In this document: one piece after another, positions 38,416 to 55,019 of the stretch | How the letters are laid out: the number at the start of each line of letters is the position of its first letter | Position numbering within the stretch: the stretch's first letter is position 1 | DNA from: Phocoena phocoena | Lineage: Eukaryota > Chordata > Mammalia > Artiodactyla > Phocoenidae | NCBI RefSeq assembly: GCF_963924675.1 | Contig: NC_089224.1 | Span: forward strand, 70,541,464-70,605,463 | DNA: 64,000 bases | Direction: 5' to 3' | Position numbers and translations under genes: made by a program | The notes under the pieces: generated by a model | Seen by the model: the letters and a program-made list of their open reading frames with translations, nothing else | What the model was told of the DNA's origin: nothing | Database searches by the model: none

Positions 38416-40241
38416 CTGAAACAAAAACATGTAACACGTAACTGTCAGTTCTCTTTTTCTATCCCTTTTGCCACGTCACTAGAACATAACCAAATAAACT
38501 GCAAAGAGGGAGACTCACTCTTCAGCCCTAGAACAATGCTTAAGACTCACAAATGAAGGAAGAGCCCCTGAGTTATCACTAATAACTAGAACAAGAACAA
38601 AAACAACTGATCACTTAATATGGCAGCTACTGATACAACCTGGTTGTTCAAATGGGAAAAAACACTTAGCCTTAAGATGTTTTCAGTTTCATAGACATGG
38701 AATGCCTGCTTTTAAGAGCTCATTTCCTCTCTTTTTCTCTCTCATGCATATACACACTTTAGAATAAAATACATTTAAAGAGAGTACAAAAGATTGTTTT
38801 TAGCTGGAAATGACAGAACCACTACAACAAAAGTATAATCACTGGAGGATATGCTGGAGGGTCCAAAAGTAACACTAAGTTAAATCTTAAGCTTCTCTAT
38901 TGAAATGGCTGTAACACTTTGCACCGTGTTGACCAAATCATACACAAAACAAGAATAGGAAAGGAAGTAGAACACATAGAAATAAGGAACATGAAGCGGC
39001 AGAGCAAAATGAGATTTCAAAACACGAGGTTGTGCCAAGACCAGCGTCATGGCTGCTAGGGGCCTGAGTAGCAGGTTTCCAAGCACATGGGCCTTAGGCC
39101 AAATGAAAACTGCTCTGACCCCTTAAAGGCCACCACAGTGCCTCTTCATAAGTGTTACTTCTGCACTGTCATTCATAGCACACTTTTAAAGGCACAGAGT
39201 GCTGAACAAGATCTTTGAAATGAACAGATTGTGAACAATGTTCCCAAAGCTTTGAACAACAAATACAGATATAAATAAATGCAAATAATTTAATTTATCT
39301 CTTTCACATTCATAATTCATTTTTTCCAAGGAACACAAATCACGCTCTCATTTTGCTGCTAGTTAAACACATATCTAGCTATTTCTCTCCCTTTTCTTCA
39401 GTTTACCATGACAGAATCAGAGTTTAAGGAGATAATCTAAGGAACATCATTTTGACCCAACATAAATCAATGCAAAGTAAATTTACATCGCCATGGACAC
39501 TTTTGCTTACTGCTAATCTGCCAACTAAATGTCTTCCTCCAGTCCTTTTACTCCCACCAAATCAACATAATCAGAAAGCCCACACTCTCTCCATCAAGAT
39601 ATTAGACTTCAGAATTAAGGCAAAAAAAAAAGTCAGTTAAAGCTGGAAAGTTCTGGTAATTAATGGGGGATCAGAGATGATTTTAAGTCTGACTTAACTC
39701 AAAGTTCAATGAGAATACCGTGAGCAAAATATTAGCAAAGGTATAGACCAGTGGGATCCATCCTGGTTCCCTAGAACAATGCTTAGACTCACCAAGGAAG
39801 TGAGAGCCCCAGAGTTATCACTAACAGACAAAACAAGAACAAAAACAAGGGAATCACATACCAGTCCTTCAATAAAGATAACAGAACCAGGAAGTTTCTC
39901 TATTTTCAGCAGGTATTATTATCATCATTGGCAATACTGTTGTATCATGTTAAGCTGAAATTTTGCTTGGAAGTTTCTATGTCTCCAATTCATGTTTTAT
40001 ACGAGAAAATAATTATTAGCTAATGCCACTTACTTGGTGGGTCAAATCTTTTAAAACACAAATTACAAGAAAAAATATGAGTGTGGTTTGGTTATGAAAT
40101 TGTTCAGAGTCACAGGTAAAGAAGGTAGGTAATTTACTAGAAAATCCAAGTCTACATTTTACAAAGCAAAATCTGGTAACACTTCACCACAAAGCTAAGA
40201 CAATATCAGAAGAAATGTGTACACCTTCATAATTAGGTTAC

Positions 40242-40295
40242 CTGTTTTACATCTCGGACAAGATGATGCAAGAGCATGTTGGTTGGTCCTTGTTT
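40242..40295 (-). CDS. TRPM6: TRPM6 exon 13 (54-bp microexon-like)
   Basis: Only 18 codons, KQGPTNMLLHHLVRDVKQ, phase 0/0. Acceptor attacag, donor CAG|GTAACC. It is too short for a long open frame, but matches TRPM6 at almost every residue and fits exactly between exons 12 and 14. Skipping it would keep frame. Confidence 0.95.
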
Positions 40296-40634
40296 CTGTA
40301 ATAAAGAACAAAAGGAAGAATTTTAATTACCTTTTAATTACCATGTGCTAGGGAGAAATAAAAAACCTTTATTTCAGAATTCATAAATTATCCAGAATAC
40401 TGAAAACTTTCTTCAACATCTTTAGTAATGAAGCTTAAGCCAAATTAATTCTAAGGCAGGTATTTCCCAAGAGAAGGTGTGATTAGATTAAAATATTTTT
40501 CAATGCAAGATGTATGTATCTAGGAATTAACTAGATACATAATTAACTTTGTGTGGCAAGAGGCAGAAATAAATTTTAACTAATCTGTAACTATTCTTTA
40601 TTATATATAAATCACACAATTACAAATTTCATCA

Positions 40635-40980
40635 CACAATTATATTCTACCAACAAATATTTATTGAATACTTACTACGTTCATTCAAGCTACTGAGGGA
40701 TTCGATGAAGAATAAAATTACTTTCTTCATAGAATTTTTACAATCTAATAGAAGAGAGTGGGACTTACACCAAAAATAACCAATAATATGAAGATAGGTA
40801 TGTTCAAAAGAGTGGCAAATAATCTGTATTATAGGGGCACTATAATACGTGAATTGGAATAATCAAGAAGATAAGATTTGAACAGGGCTTTAAAGAAAGG
40901 GTAAGATTCAAAGGCAAGGAAGGACATCTCAAGAAGGGTGCTTGGCTTAAGCAACTGGTGTCTTTACAAGGAGTAAGCCA
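40635..40980 (-). mobile_element. L2-like remnant
   Basis: aacaaatatttattgaatac, then a decayed body with atttgaacagggctttaaag, the reverse of the L2 block seen at 14065. Confidence 0.55.
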
Positions 40981-41375
40981 GTCTCATTTCAATAAAAGGT
41001 TTACATAGGAAAATTGCAGGAACAAAATTTTAAGTGTCCTTAGGTTGAAATGCTTCTAATTACTCAATAAAAGCAATTTGTTCTTATTCACATCTTTGGC
41101 TTTAATTATGGTCTTACTATCCTATTTTCTTAAATTAGTTTATGCTTCTATTCTGTATAATTAATTAAAATGGGAAACACAGAAATGACTATAGGATACA
41201 ATGGATTTGGTAAGAAAGTTTCTTCTTTGGTTGAAAAGTCTGTCTCTCTATAAGCTATCTTTGTACATGAACGTTGAAGGAGACTTGAACATTCAAGATA
41301 TAGTTTAAGCTAAGTGTTAAGCTAATTAATAAATAAATCTTAAGGAGGTGACTAATGAAACGTTCCAGTACTCAC

Positions 41376-41510
41376 TGTATTATAGAGCTCTTCCAGTCGG
41401 GAGATGGTAAGAAAGCGATGGAGGTTCATGCCATATTCTATTAAGAGCTTCACGAAATCCACTCGATCCATCACCAAAGCATCTAACATTGCTTGTTCTA
41501 GCGAGCCAGG
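41376..41510 (-). CDS. TRPM6: TRPM6 exon 12
   Basis: 135 bp, phase 0/0. Acceptor ctgaag, donor AATACA|GTGAGT. It encodes [37 protein letters not shown] and RLEELYNT, the ankyrin-like helical part of the N-terminus. [10 protein letters not shown] is the TRPM7 form; human TRPM6 has DALEQAMSDA, so the cetacean copy keeps what looks like the older state. Confidence 0.96.
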
Positions 41511-44658
<3,148 letters not shown>

Positions 44659-44758
44659 TCACATATTCTGTTTATAATATCAACATAAAAAGCACACAGT
44701 GCCACAGAATGTGAAAAGAGGGAAGGAGGAACAACTGTAACCTTATTTAGACACTCAC

Positions 44759-44831
44759 CCTTTAGCAGAGCTGTTAGGATTGCTAAATCAAGGTCCTGTG
44801 ACTCTTCAGAATCAGCATCAAAAATGGTAAT
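44759..44831 (-). CDS. TRPM6: TRPM6 exon 10
   Basis: 73 bp, phase 0 in and 1 out. Acceptor gttacag, donor AAAGG|GTGAGT read as AAG G|. It encodes [16 protein letters not shown] and AILTALLK, closely matching TRPM6. Confidence 0.95.
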
Positions 44832-45489
44832 CTGTAACAGTTGAAAAACAGAAAGCCATACATTTTGGGGACTAGCAAAGAAATGCTTTCAAAAGTACCC
44901 ACAAGATTTGCTCTTGAGCTAATGAATTAAGTGAAACATTCATCATTAATGTCAAAAATCACAGAGTTAAAAAAATTATTATTATTTTTTTTTTTTTTTA
45001 CTAATAAGAGAGAAAACTTTTAAGTAGGGTAATGGCAAATTGTACACATTCAGGGGATTTAAAAAAACTGAAAAATTCCAAGTATCTTAGAGGAAACATG
45101 CATGAAAGAACATTACTGCATTAATTTACTATTCACATGCTATAATGGAAAGAAACTCAGTGTCAATTCCTCATGTAAAGAAAACCATTCCTCATTTTGA
45201 AAGAATATGAAATGAGATCCTTCTGTTCACCTAGCTTTAGAAACTAAGACGTTTGCTTTTTAACGAGAAATGAATCCTCAAGGATTTGTCATAAAACAAG
45301 TGAGGCAATTACAACGCACCCAGTGAGCAAGTACAATGGACAGTGAAGAAAGCCTTCACAACGTCAAAGCCTCCGGTGCATCCTGGCACGTGACTGATTT
45401 TTTTTTTAAGACAAATAAGGACATTATTTATGATTATAAAAGGTCTTCTCCTGTTAATGAATGTATCTCAATCTTTGCAGATGAAAATA

Positions 45490-45665
45490 TATAGTAAAGG
45501 GACCTGTTCAACAAAAAAGAGCCAAGATTGCCAAGTTCTAGCCCCAGATATGCCACTAACTAAGTCAGTCTTGGGTAAATATCTTAAAACCATTGCATCT
45601 CAGGTTCCTCACCCACAAGATGAGAGCAACCCACTAAATAATCTCTAAGGTCTCATAAAGATAGA
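45490..45665 (+). mobile_element. MIR-like SINE
   Basis: ccagatatgccactaactaa, gtcttgggtaaatatcttaa and ctcaggttcctcacccaca. Its 3' end holds the 41-bp block found again at 47570. Confidence 0.55.
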
Positions 45666-45944
45666 ATTCTTCTACAATTCATGCTAATAGCCCCTCGACC
45701 TAACAGCACCCCCCATGTGCATGGATAAAATCAACCTCAACTGTGCAGGAGTGGAGAACCCTTCTGTAACATGCAAACCCTTAGCTGCCTTCTCTAGTTC
45801 CCTCTTGATTATTACACTGCTCCTTGGTTACTCTCCTTGATGACAGGAGGAGACAAATATAAGGGTGATCCCTTTAATATATCCTTTTCTTAACCTACTG
45901 ACTATTGTGGGGAATATAAAATGTAATAGACCATGCACAAGATT

Positions 45945-46110
45945 TCAACTCTGAGCTCCAGTTTTAGTTCTACTATTTCATAACTGCATGACTCTGGGCA
46001 AATCACTTAAATTCTCTAGGCTTCAGCTACGTTATCTCTGAAACTGAAATAAACAATCACTGCCATATTGAACTCACTCATGGGGCTATTTCACATGAAA
46101 AAATATACTG
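45945..46110 (+). mobile_element. MIR SINE
   Basis: ctgcatgactctgggcaaat, cacttaaattctctaggct and a decayed 3' part. Confidence 0.6.
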
Positions 46111-46867
46111 GAAAGCACACCATTAATTGCAGACATGGCTGTTATTTTCATTGTTACTAGGTCAACCAAAATCCCAAAGGGTTTTTCACATCTATTTAGC
46201 CATGCTTAGTCTAGACTGAACTTGTTCAATCGGTTTTTTGGGGGAAGGTGCTTTAATATTACCAAAATCTTGTATGATTTGGTCCAGCCTTCAAATTCTG
46301 GAAAGATCGCTATGTTATGACATATCTGCATATTTAATGTAACTGTCAGCAACATACTATCCAAATCACTGATAAAAATTTTGATCGAAGTACCCTAAAA
46401 CACTAAAATCTTTTCCTTAATCTATATTATGTTCATAGCCCAAAGTTCGTGGCCTCTATTTTTCACCTGAGAGTTTCACATATTTCCATTGTCCAGTGCA
46501 TCCCCAAAGATCTCCTATAGGACATACTGAGGATACTGTGATAGAGTCATCTAAGGCAGCAGACTTGAGTTTATTTAAGACATGGAGCTGTTCCTTTACC
46601 CTCTGAAAATATTTACATGTAATTTTCACTAAATTCAATCACTTTTCTGTAATACTGTTATATTGTCTAAGTGCTTTTTCCCAGGTACGGTCAGGAATAT
46701 GAAGCATGGTTGGAGGGCGGGAGGAAACAAGAAGTCACGTTTACTCAACTTAAAGGCCAAGTTCTGTAGAGCTATATATAATCAAGTAAGAAATGAAAAA
46801 AAAAATTTGTGAAAATAAATATCACAATTGTTGAACATGAGCGTTTTTTAAGTCAGTTGAGTCATCA

Positions 46868-47023
<156 letters not shown>

Positions 47024-47924
47024 TCATGACTTGACACAGTGCAGAGAAGGGGACAAGCCAGAAACATCAGCACAAGTACGACATCCCTATGTCTGTCCCA
47101 CGTGATGGAGAAGGTTTCTATGGACAGTACTGCCAAGAGATAAATGAATGGGAAGGAAAGTGAAGCAGCAGCACCAGGAGAAGGCTGAATTGAAAGAGAG
47201 AATGGACTGATCTGCCATGCTCCTGGGAAGAATGCACGTGGGACAGGGTTCTCGAGCTGACAGATTTCCAAGGGGCTGTGAATCTCCAGAAATTACGGGC
47301 ATAATATACTTAAAGAATCTGACACTGCAAAACAAAAGAGAGAGGTGTAATAGAAGAGGAAGCGGGTACGGGGTGGAAGCAGGGCTGAAAGGGGAAAGAA
47401 ACTTAAGAGAAGAGTTGTCAGAGAGAAATTATAAGCAGTGAATGAATATTTATTAAGTAAATGAGTGGGGTCCACATTTCAGTTTGTACGCACTGTATTT
47501 ACTCACCTGGCAGAAATACCACGCTTTCGAAATTGGAAGAATCACAATGTGTATAGGGATGGACAGAGAACCCACTAAATAATCTCTAAGGTCTCATAAA
47601 GATAGAATTTCAACTTATTTGAAACTCCTTGTTTAAAAAGGAAAAAGAGTCAAAACTTCAACTAAGTACAACATATGCGACAAAAATGTCAGGATGTTGA
47701 TTTCCCCAATTTCTGCTATTCTTACTAACAGCAATTGAATTTAAAGGTGATCTGGGGCCACAGTGGTCTCCTCCCTCACTCTCCCTGGAAATCCTTTTTC
47801 CCTAAGCTCAGACAGGGCTCAAGGTCCTTGTTAGAGGCCAGCCATTCTTCAGCTAAGCTAATAGCAATTTGCATCACTGGAGGGCACTCTGGTGTTGCTT
47901 AATAAATACAAAAACCACTGAAAA

Positions 47925-47999
47925 ATGAATTCCAGTCTCAACCTCTGTCCTCTAAGATATCCAGAGAATTCCAGTCTCTGTCCTCTAAGGATATCCAGC
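47925..47999 (+). repeat. Two-copy tandem repeat, about 37 bp
   Basis: Two units opening gaattccagtct and closing ctgtcctctaagatatccag, the second lacking six bases. It lies 80 bp beyond exon 8. Confidence 0.88.
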
Positions 48000-48077
48000 C
48001 TACATGAAAGCAGAAATTAAAGAACTAAAATGGAAGAATAAAGAGCATACTTTCAGAAATGAAGACTCAACAACTCA

Positions 48078-48269
<192 letters not shown>

Positions 48270-49989
48270 TCAAACTGTTACAAAGGAACCCCATCAGCAA
48301 TTCTGATTACCAGACACAAGTCTTTCAATTACCACATACATTTGTTACTTGCGCTAGCCATTCTCTCTTCTTTGACTCAGGCTTGCTTAGTTCAAGGCCA
48401 AGCCAGAAGCTTGGACTTTAAATAAAAGTAACACAAATATGGTGAGAGCATCTTCTCCCAGTTAAAAAGTTACCTCAAGGCTTTTGGTAATTAAAAAATA
48501 ATAATAAGTAGTAGTCTTCAAGAAACTAACTTTTTATCTTGGAATTTTCAAACATATCTAAAAGAAAACAGGATGATATAATGGATCCCAATGTATCCAT
48601 CACTCATCTCCAAAAATGATCAAACTTTTGCCAGTTCAATCAACTTTGAATAGTGGTTATTTCTAAGAATAAGATGGGATGGGTAAACCTCAAAGACTTT
48701 TATATTTCAATTTATTCCATTTTTCACTATTCGGTTTTCTTATAAGACTACATATTACTTTATTAAAGTGAGGAAGACAATAAAAAAGGAAAGACCGTGG
48801 AGTCACTCTTTTTAAAAAGATACTAAGTGAACAAAAGTTACAGAATGATATGCCCAGTACGATCCTATTTAAAATCCTATTTAAAATTTTAAAACCATAT
48901 ATATGGGTATATATTTTATATATACATATGCACATATCTATAACATGTTCCATAAATAACCAGAAAACTCTGGAAGGATATATATCAAATTATTAATAGT
49001 AAAGAAGAGAGGGGAAGATTTGGGGAAATGCTGACTGTTTATTCTATAGATTTATTACTTGATTTAATTTTTACACAACATGTGTATTGATATATTTAAA
49101 TCAATTTTTTTTTTCCCCAAGAGAAGGAAAATTGGCAGGCAACACCATGCTCGCACCTGAGAGACACTGGACTTTACTCTGAGCCCCATGTTCTACAGCG
49201 CCCTCCTCTGGCCATGTCCTTCCCCTCACAGTGAGGAGTCTATAGGGTCAAGGTCCAAGGAAAGCCTGTGCTCCCTCTCCTACTTACTAGATTGCCCAGG
49301 ACCCCAAAATTCTTGCTTCCAGGGGCTGCTTGAACCTCTGCCCCAGGAATATACTTGTCAAAGTCAGAGGCAGCTTTGGGGAGTAGGAGAGAAGTGGATA
49401 GAGCTTGGACATATAGGCTAGGGTGTCCAGCTGACGTGTGTGAAGCCTGGACATCGTGAGATTGAGCCAAAGGTGGGAAGAGAAGCAGAGAGTGACCTGT
49501 AGGCCAGGGGCCAAGGTGCTAGTTCTGTTTCTTCTCCACGTTCTGGCTCAGTACTCCCAAAAATCCAGGACTCTGACCTCAAACCTGGCCTTCCTGCTAC
49601 ATGTACAAAAGTAAAAGGATTGAACATTATTCTCTTGTTATTTTTGGTTAGCTTGATTTAAAGCTTTTAAATATTTAAACAAATAGTATGTGGGTTTCCA
49701 TGTGTAACCTTTGTCCTGACTCCACAGATGTTAAGGGTGGGCCTCGTAGCAGGCATCCAAATATCTCATTCAGTCTATTTAACGGCTTTGACATTATACT
49801 TCTTTCCTATTCCACATATCTCCACTTCCTTATTATTTTCTCCCTATCACTAAAAATCGGACGTAAGATACACCAGTTGATAGTCATAGGGTTCTTTTAA
49901 CAACATTGTCCTGTAAAAGCTAAATGAAATGGTGACGATGGTTTATTAAGGCATAAAAGTAATAGAAGAAAATTTAGATGAAAATGCCA

Positions 49990-50345
49990 TTAATTATAGA
50001 ATTACTGAAACGGATGGAAAAAACAATTTTTAAAGAGAATCTCATATCCTATATAATGATATACTATGCAGTCATTAAATATGTGCTCAGATATGCTTAC
50101 TGATATGGAAATACATCCATGTTTAGTGGAACAGGAGAGAAGGCTACAAAAGATATTATATGATCCCAGTGTTCATTTTTAAATGTTGCTCTGTGTGTAA
50201 ATAGAAAATTTCTGAAAGCATACAGGTGAAAAAGTTAACAATGGTTATTTTTTATAGTAAGATTACAGAAAGCTATCTCTTCCTTCTATGTTTTCTTTCT
50301 TTATCTGAATATGAGAGTATGTAACACTTTTATCATCAGAAAAAG
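49990..50345 (+). mobile_element. Old L1-like remnant
   Basis: atactatgcagtcattaaat, tatgatcccagtgttcattt and acaatggttattttttatag follow the L1M order. Similar weak L1-like sequence lies at 48830-49080 and 20580-20700. Confidence 0.5.
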
Positions 50346-51029
50346 AAATCAGTAAGGGTATTCTGCAGGAGAGGGGAAAATAATTAAATTTCTGTTAGAT
50401 ACATCTTTTTTAAAGCAATAACTAATCCTCACAAAAATAAATATATTTATGATTGTTTTCTACAAAAAGGATCTTACTGATGCTACTAATTAAATTTGTT
50501 TAAAAAAAATCGTGAAGTTCTTTGCTGACAAATCTCATGAGAGAGCTGCCTCTACTCCTGGCTCCCAGTTTAGGCAGGAATATAACATTACAGCTCCAAT
50601 GAAAGGCTCTTAGAATAGGCATCCCAGGAAAGGGCTCTCTTCACCAAGACTTGGATTACGAAAACATACAGAGCTGATCCTATTCTTTCCATCCTCAGAG
50701 GCTTACAGAACAAGAACTGACATTGGCCACATTTCAAAGGGATTTCTACAGCAATTTTATGAAGTCATCCTTTTTTTTTTCTTATTTTTGGTAATTGCTT
50801 TCTGCGAACATCAAGGATTTGCCAGGGACTCCAAGAAGCCCGGTTGAAAAGAAATGAAAGAAATCAAGAAAATATTTAATTATTGTCATTCCATCCAAGT
50901 AAATCCATTTATAACCACATCAAAGACAAACACAAATATGGCAGAAAGCCTCCCTAGTGAGCACAGGAGGTATGAAGATCAGCTTTGATACCTAAGAATT
51001 TTGGGCTTGTTGGGGTCTGTTTTCATTTG

Positions 51030-51145
51030 TCTTTCCTTTCTCTCTTTTATTCTTCCTTTCTTCTTTCCTTCCTTCCTCCCTTCCTTTCTTTCTTTCTTGT
51101 GTGTGGGCATGCATGCGTGTGTGTATGTGTGTGCGTGTGTGTAAG
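51030..51145 (+). repeat. Pyrimidine tract followed by (TG)n
   Basis: CTTT/CCTT repeats at 51030-51098 run straight into TG repeats with CG/CA interruptions at 51099-51145. Both can take up unusual helix forms (triplex, Z-DNA). Confidence 0.9.
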
Positions 51146-51794
51146 TGGTTTATTGTTTTTGCTGTTTTCCTGTCAGTTCTCCATAGAATAATAAATATTA
51201 CCAATCCACTGAAATTGACTCCACATTCTCTCTCCACGGACAGCAAAACCCTCCCAATAAATCCTAAATTTTAAGGACTTTGAAAGTAGAAATGTAGAAT
51301 GCCTTATGGCGATATGCAAGCTCGGGGCTCTTTTCATTCATCAGGGCTGTTTTCACAAACGGAGAAGCAGCAGTAATTAAGAAAGACTAAGAAAGACTTT
51401 GCTCTCCTGGGACACACATAATAGCGCTGCACAGAATCCCTGAGCACAGGTGGTGAGCCCAGGTCATCAAAGGCAACAGGACATTTCAGGTAACTGGCAT
51501 TTCAGAGCCCTGCAGGGCCCTCACTTCAGGGACTCTCCTTCAGGGCAATCTCTGACCTGCCCTCCTTCTCCACTCCTCTGTGGGTGTCCCTCCCCACTAG
51601 CCACCCCCACCCTGTAGAGGACCACATACCTGCTCCTCTCTCCCCCTTCCTGACCTAAATAAGCCTCCAAACTTCATTCACACTAAGCTCTAAATGACTG
51701 GCAACAATTCCCAGAGTCCCTCTCTCTACCCCCACCCCAACCAGCAGACGACCCCCTGTACCAAAGGAGAATAAAAGGAAAGAAAGAAACACAT

Positions 51795-51990
51795 TTGTTG
51801 AGGACATGTTATGTACCCAATACTATTCTGAGCACACCTAACATATTTTATCTCCTCTAATTCTCACAACAAAAGGTACAGGTAGACAGTTTCTTCTGTC
51901 TTGTATCAAGAGAACAATTTGACAGATGTTAATTTCATTGCCCAAGGTCACAGGCAATAAATAGGGCTTTGATCCATCCGACCTCACTAC
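51795..51990 (-). mobile_element. MIR SINE
   Basis: Reverse MIR: gacatgttatgtacccaat, tctaattctcacaacaaaag and gcccaaggtcacaggcaata. Confidence 0.65.
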
Positions 51991-52673
51991 ATCTGCTGCT
52001 TCAGGGAATCTGGGCCAAAAACTCAAAGGATGTTCAGCATTTTCCAGCCCAAAGTCAAAGGTTTGAAGAAGATCGAGCCTCCTGAGAATCTTCCTATTCC
52101 CTGGCATCTCCACTTAAAGGGCAGGAGTAGTCTGCGGAAGATTTAACTCACCAAAAGAGCCAGGGGCCACCTTCCGTTGCCCTGGAGGCAGAGTCTCCAT
52201 TTCTCCAGGCAGCATCCAGCCCTCTTCCTCCCTTTAAGGATTCCCACCTCTCCACCCAAGGACACTCACTGATTTTGCCCCCCACTCCTCCTCCTTAGGC
52301 ACTACCAAAGCACCACTGCCAGCATGCCACAGCAAACCTTCAAAGGTCTCTATCTCTAAAAGTCCTGATTTCAACCCCTTCCCTGACTGAAGCCGCCACA
52401 CCCACCTAGAAATGTCATCTTCCCTGACTATCAAGGCTCATAGCCTGCTCTTCTCAGGCTAGTCTCTTCTCGGCTTTTCAGCCATCCACATTCCCAAATC
52501 AATTCTTTCTCTACTTTTCCCCTCTATCCATCCAAGCCTAAGGACTCCCAGAGACTCTGCTAAAGTCTCCACTCTGACACCTCCCCTCTGCTGTACCACA
52601 AGATCCCTTCCTCTCTTCTGTCACCCACAATTTCATATCCTGCTTTCTTCTCACTGAGGGTTCACAGGTGTTA

Positions 52674-52988
<315 letters not shown>

Positions 52989-53607
52989 TCAGAGCTTGAG
53001 ATCCTTCCCAGGCCGACTGCTCCAAAGGCCTGTCTATGTACTACAGAGTTCTTGTCCAGGTCAAAAAGTGGTACTTGCTACCAAGAGCAGTGCTTCTCAA
53101 GCTATCTGTGGTGAAGAATCAATTTCAGTTTTCTTATTTCTTATTTTTTTATGGACAGAAAGGTAGTCCCCTAACGCATGACTAGTATGCGGCTTGTACT
53201 ACACGAGACTCACAAATTCAACAACACTCGCACACACTGCAAGATATGCACGCTCACCATATGCCTGGATGTCACAGCACCGTCACGTGGCTAAAAATGG
53301 TTCCATATATTTATTTTCAATTTCTGTACTTACCTTGTCTCAGATCATTAAAAAACATTTCAAGGATCTGCACTGGTACACAGACTGCATCACTATCCAG
53401 AAACTATGCCTTTTAATAGATCTATTCCAGAATAATATTTGGACACTGATTATTTTTTCTCGTATTCCAAATGAAGTGAAAAGTAAATGGAGATGCATTC
53501 ATTCAATATAAAATATCCAGATCTTTATTAATATTTGCTGATTCTTCCATAAGCTACTCCAATTCTCATTTGTTTTTAGAGAGGAGAGAACAGTACGGTC
53601 ATTGGTA

Positions 53608-53798
53608 CCTGTGGGGGATTAGTTCCAGGACCACTCGCAGATACCACAATCCACGGATGCTCTAGTCCCTTACATAAAATGGCGCAGTATAGTCGGCCCT
53701 CAGTATCCCCTGGATCCGCGGTCGGCTGAATCCTTAGGATCCACTGTCAGTTGACTCCTCAGATGCGGAATCCACAAATAGGGAAGGCCAACTGTGTT
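53608..53798. mobile_element. MER2-type fragments in two orientations
   Basis: 53608-53685 (gggggattagttccaggac, tccacggatgctctagtccc) is the reverse form. From 53686 (agtcggccctcagtatccc) to aaggccaactg it reads in forward form. Confidence 0.55.
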
Positions 53799-53799
53799 T

Positions 53800-54345
53800 G
53801 GAGTCAAAGGGCCCAAGTTTAAGGCTAGGATCTTCTACCTTCTAACTTTAACTCTGGGTAACACCTGCTTCCTTTCTCAGGCTTATTTTCCTCATGTATA
53901 AGTGATGATAATAATTCCTATAGCAGAGGGTTGCTGTGAGGCTTTAAAGAAATAATGGGGGCTTCCCTGGTGGTGCAGTGGTTAAGAATCTGCCTGCCAA
54001 TGCAGGGGACACGGGTTTAAGCTCTGGTCTGGGAAGATCCCACATGCCATGGAGCAACTAAGCCCGTGCGCCACAACTACTGAGCCTGCGCTCTAGAGCC
54101 CGTGAGCCACAACTACTGAAGCCTGCACACCTAGAGCCCGTGCTCTGCACGGGTGGCTCTAAAGCCACTGCAATGAGAAGCCCATGCACGGCAACAAAGA
54201 GTAGCCCCCACTCGCCACAACTAGAGAAAGTCCGCGTGCAGCAACGAAGGCCCAACACAGCCAAAAAAAAAAAAAAAAAAAAGAAAGAAATTTTTTTCAA
54301 AAAAGAAGAAATAATGGATGTAAAAAGCACTACAAACGTTACAAA
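53800..54345 (+). mobile_element. MIR SINE split by a CHR SINE
   Basis: The left part has aactctgggtaacacctgct, cctcatgtataagtgatgat and gggttgctgtgaggcttt. The right part resumes gtaaaaagcactacaaacg after the SINE at 53960-54305. Confidence 0.65.
53960..54305 (+). mobile_element. CHR SINE, long type, inserted in a MIR
   Basis: A full head and long body with a 20-bp A tail. The target duplication aagaaataatgg is at 53947-53958 and 54306-54317. The flanks read as the two parts of one MIR element. Confidence 0.92.
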
Positions 54346-54429
54346 CATTAGTATTTAAAAGTTACCTTTATAATCCCTAAGCATGACACTGAGGCCAGAA
54401 ACCAAAGAGAAAATGATTGATAGATTTAA

Positions 54430-55015
54430 CACATATTTTTTACACATGGAAAGATGTTCATAAATGATACAAATTAAAATCTGGGAAATGCAGCACACAT
54501 GGCAAACAAAAATGTTAATAGAATGAATTATAATACAAAAGGTCTTTCAAAATATAAAAACTATGCTTAAAAATGCATAAAAACCACATGGAAAGATGTT
54601 GAACCTCACTAGTAATCAGAGAAATGTACATAAGAAAAATTAGGTGTTATTTTATACCTATCAGAATGGCAAAGTTTAATAAAACCCAGAATACCCGAAG
54701 CTGGAAATAGTACAGGGAAATGGGCACCCTCATACCCTGTTGGTAGGAATGTAAATTGTTACCACCTTTCTGGAAGACAATTAGTCACATTTTAAAAGTT
54801 ACATACCAACTGGTCCAAACATTCTACTTTGAGAATAACTTCTAAGGAAATAAGTGTTTTCAGCTAGTTTCAAAAATATATGTGTCTTATCACAACATTA
54901 ATATCATTTTTTGTAAAAGTTAAAAATAGAAAACATAAATGGACAATACAGAGGGATGGTTAAATAAATTATGGTACTTTAGTACAATAGAACTTTATCA
55001 GGAATGAAAAATAAA
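54430..55015 (+). mobile_element. Old L1 (L1M type) ORF2 remnant
   Basis: ttgaacctcactagtaatca, ttatacctatcagaatggc, accctgttggtaggaatgta and ggttaaataaattatggtac mark the L1 ORF2 C-terminal region. All frames are broken. Confidence 0.7.
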
Positions 55016-55019
55016 AATG

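Larger units (their letters stand above)
37066..40241. other. Introns 14 and 13
   Basis: Besides exon 14 and an L2 tail, this holds two related segments of about 80 bp (38526-38606 and 39769-39848). No family is recognised. Confidence 0.5.
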
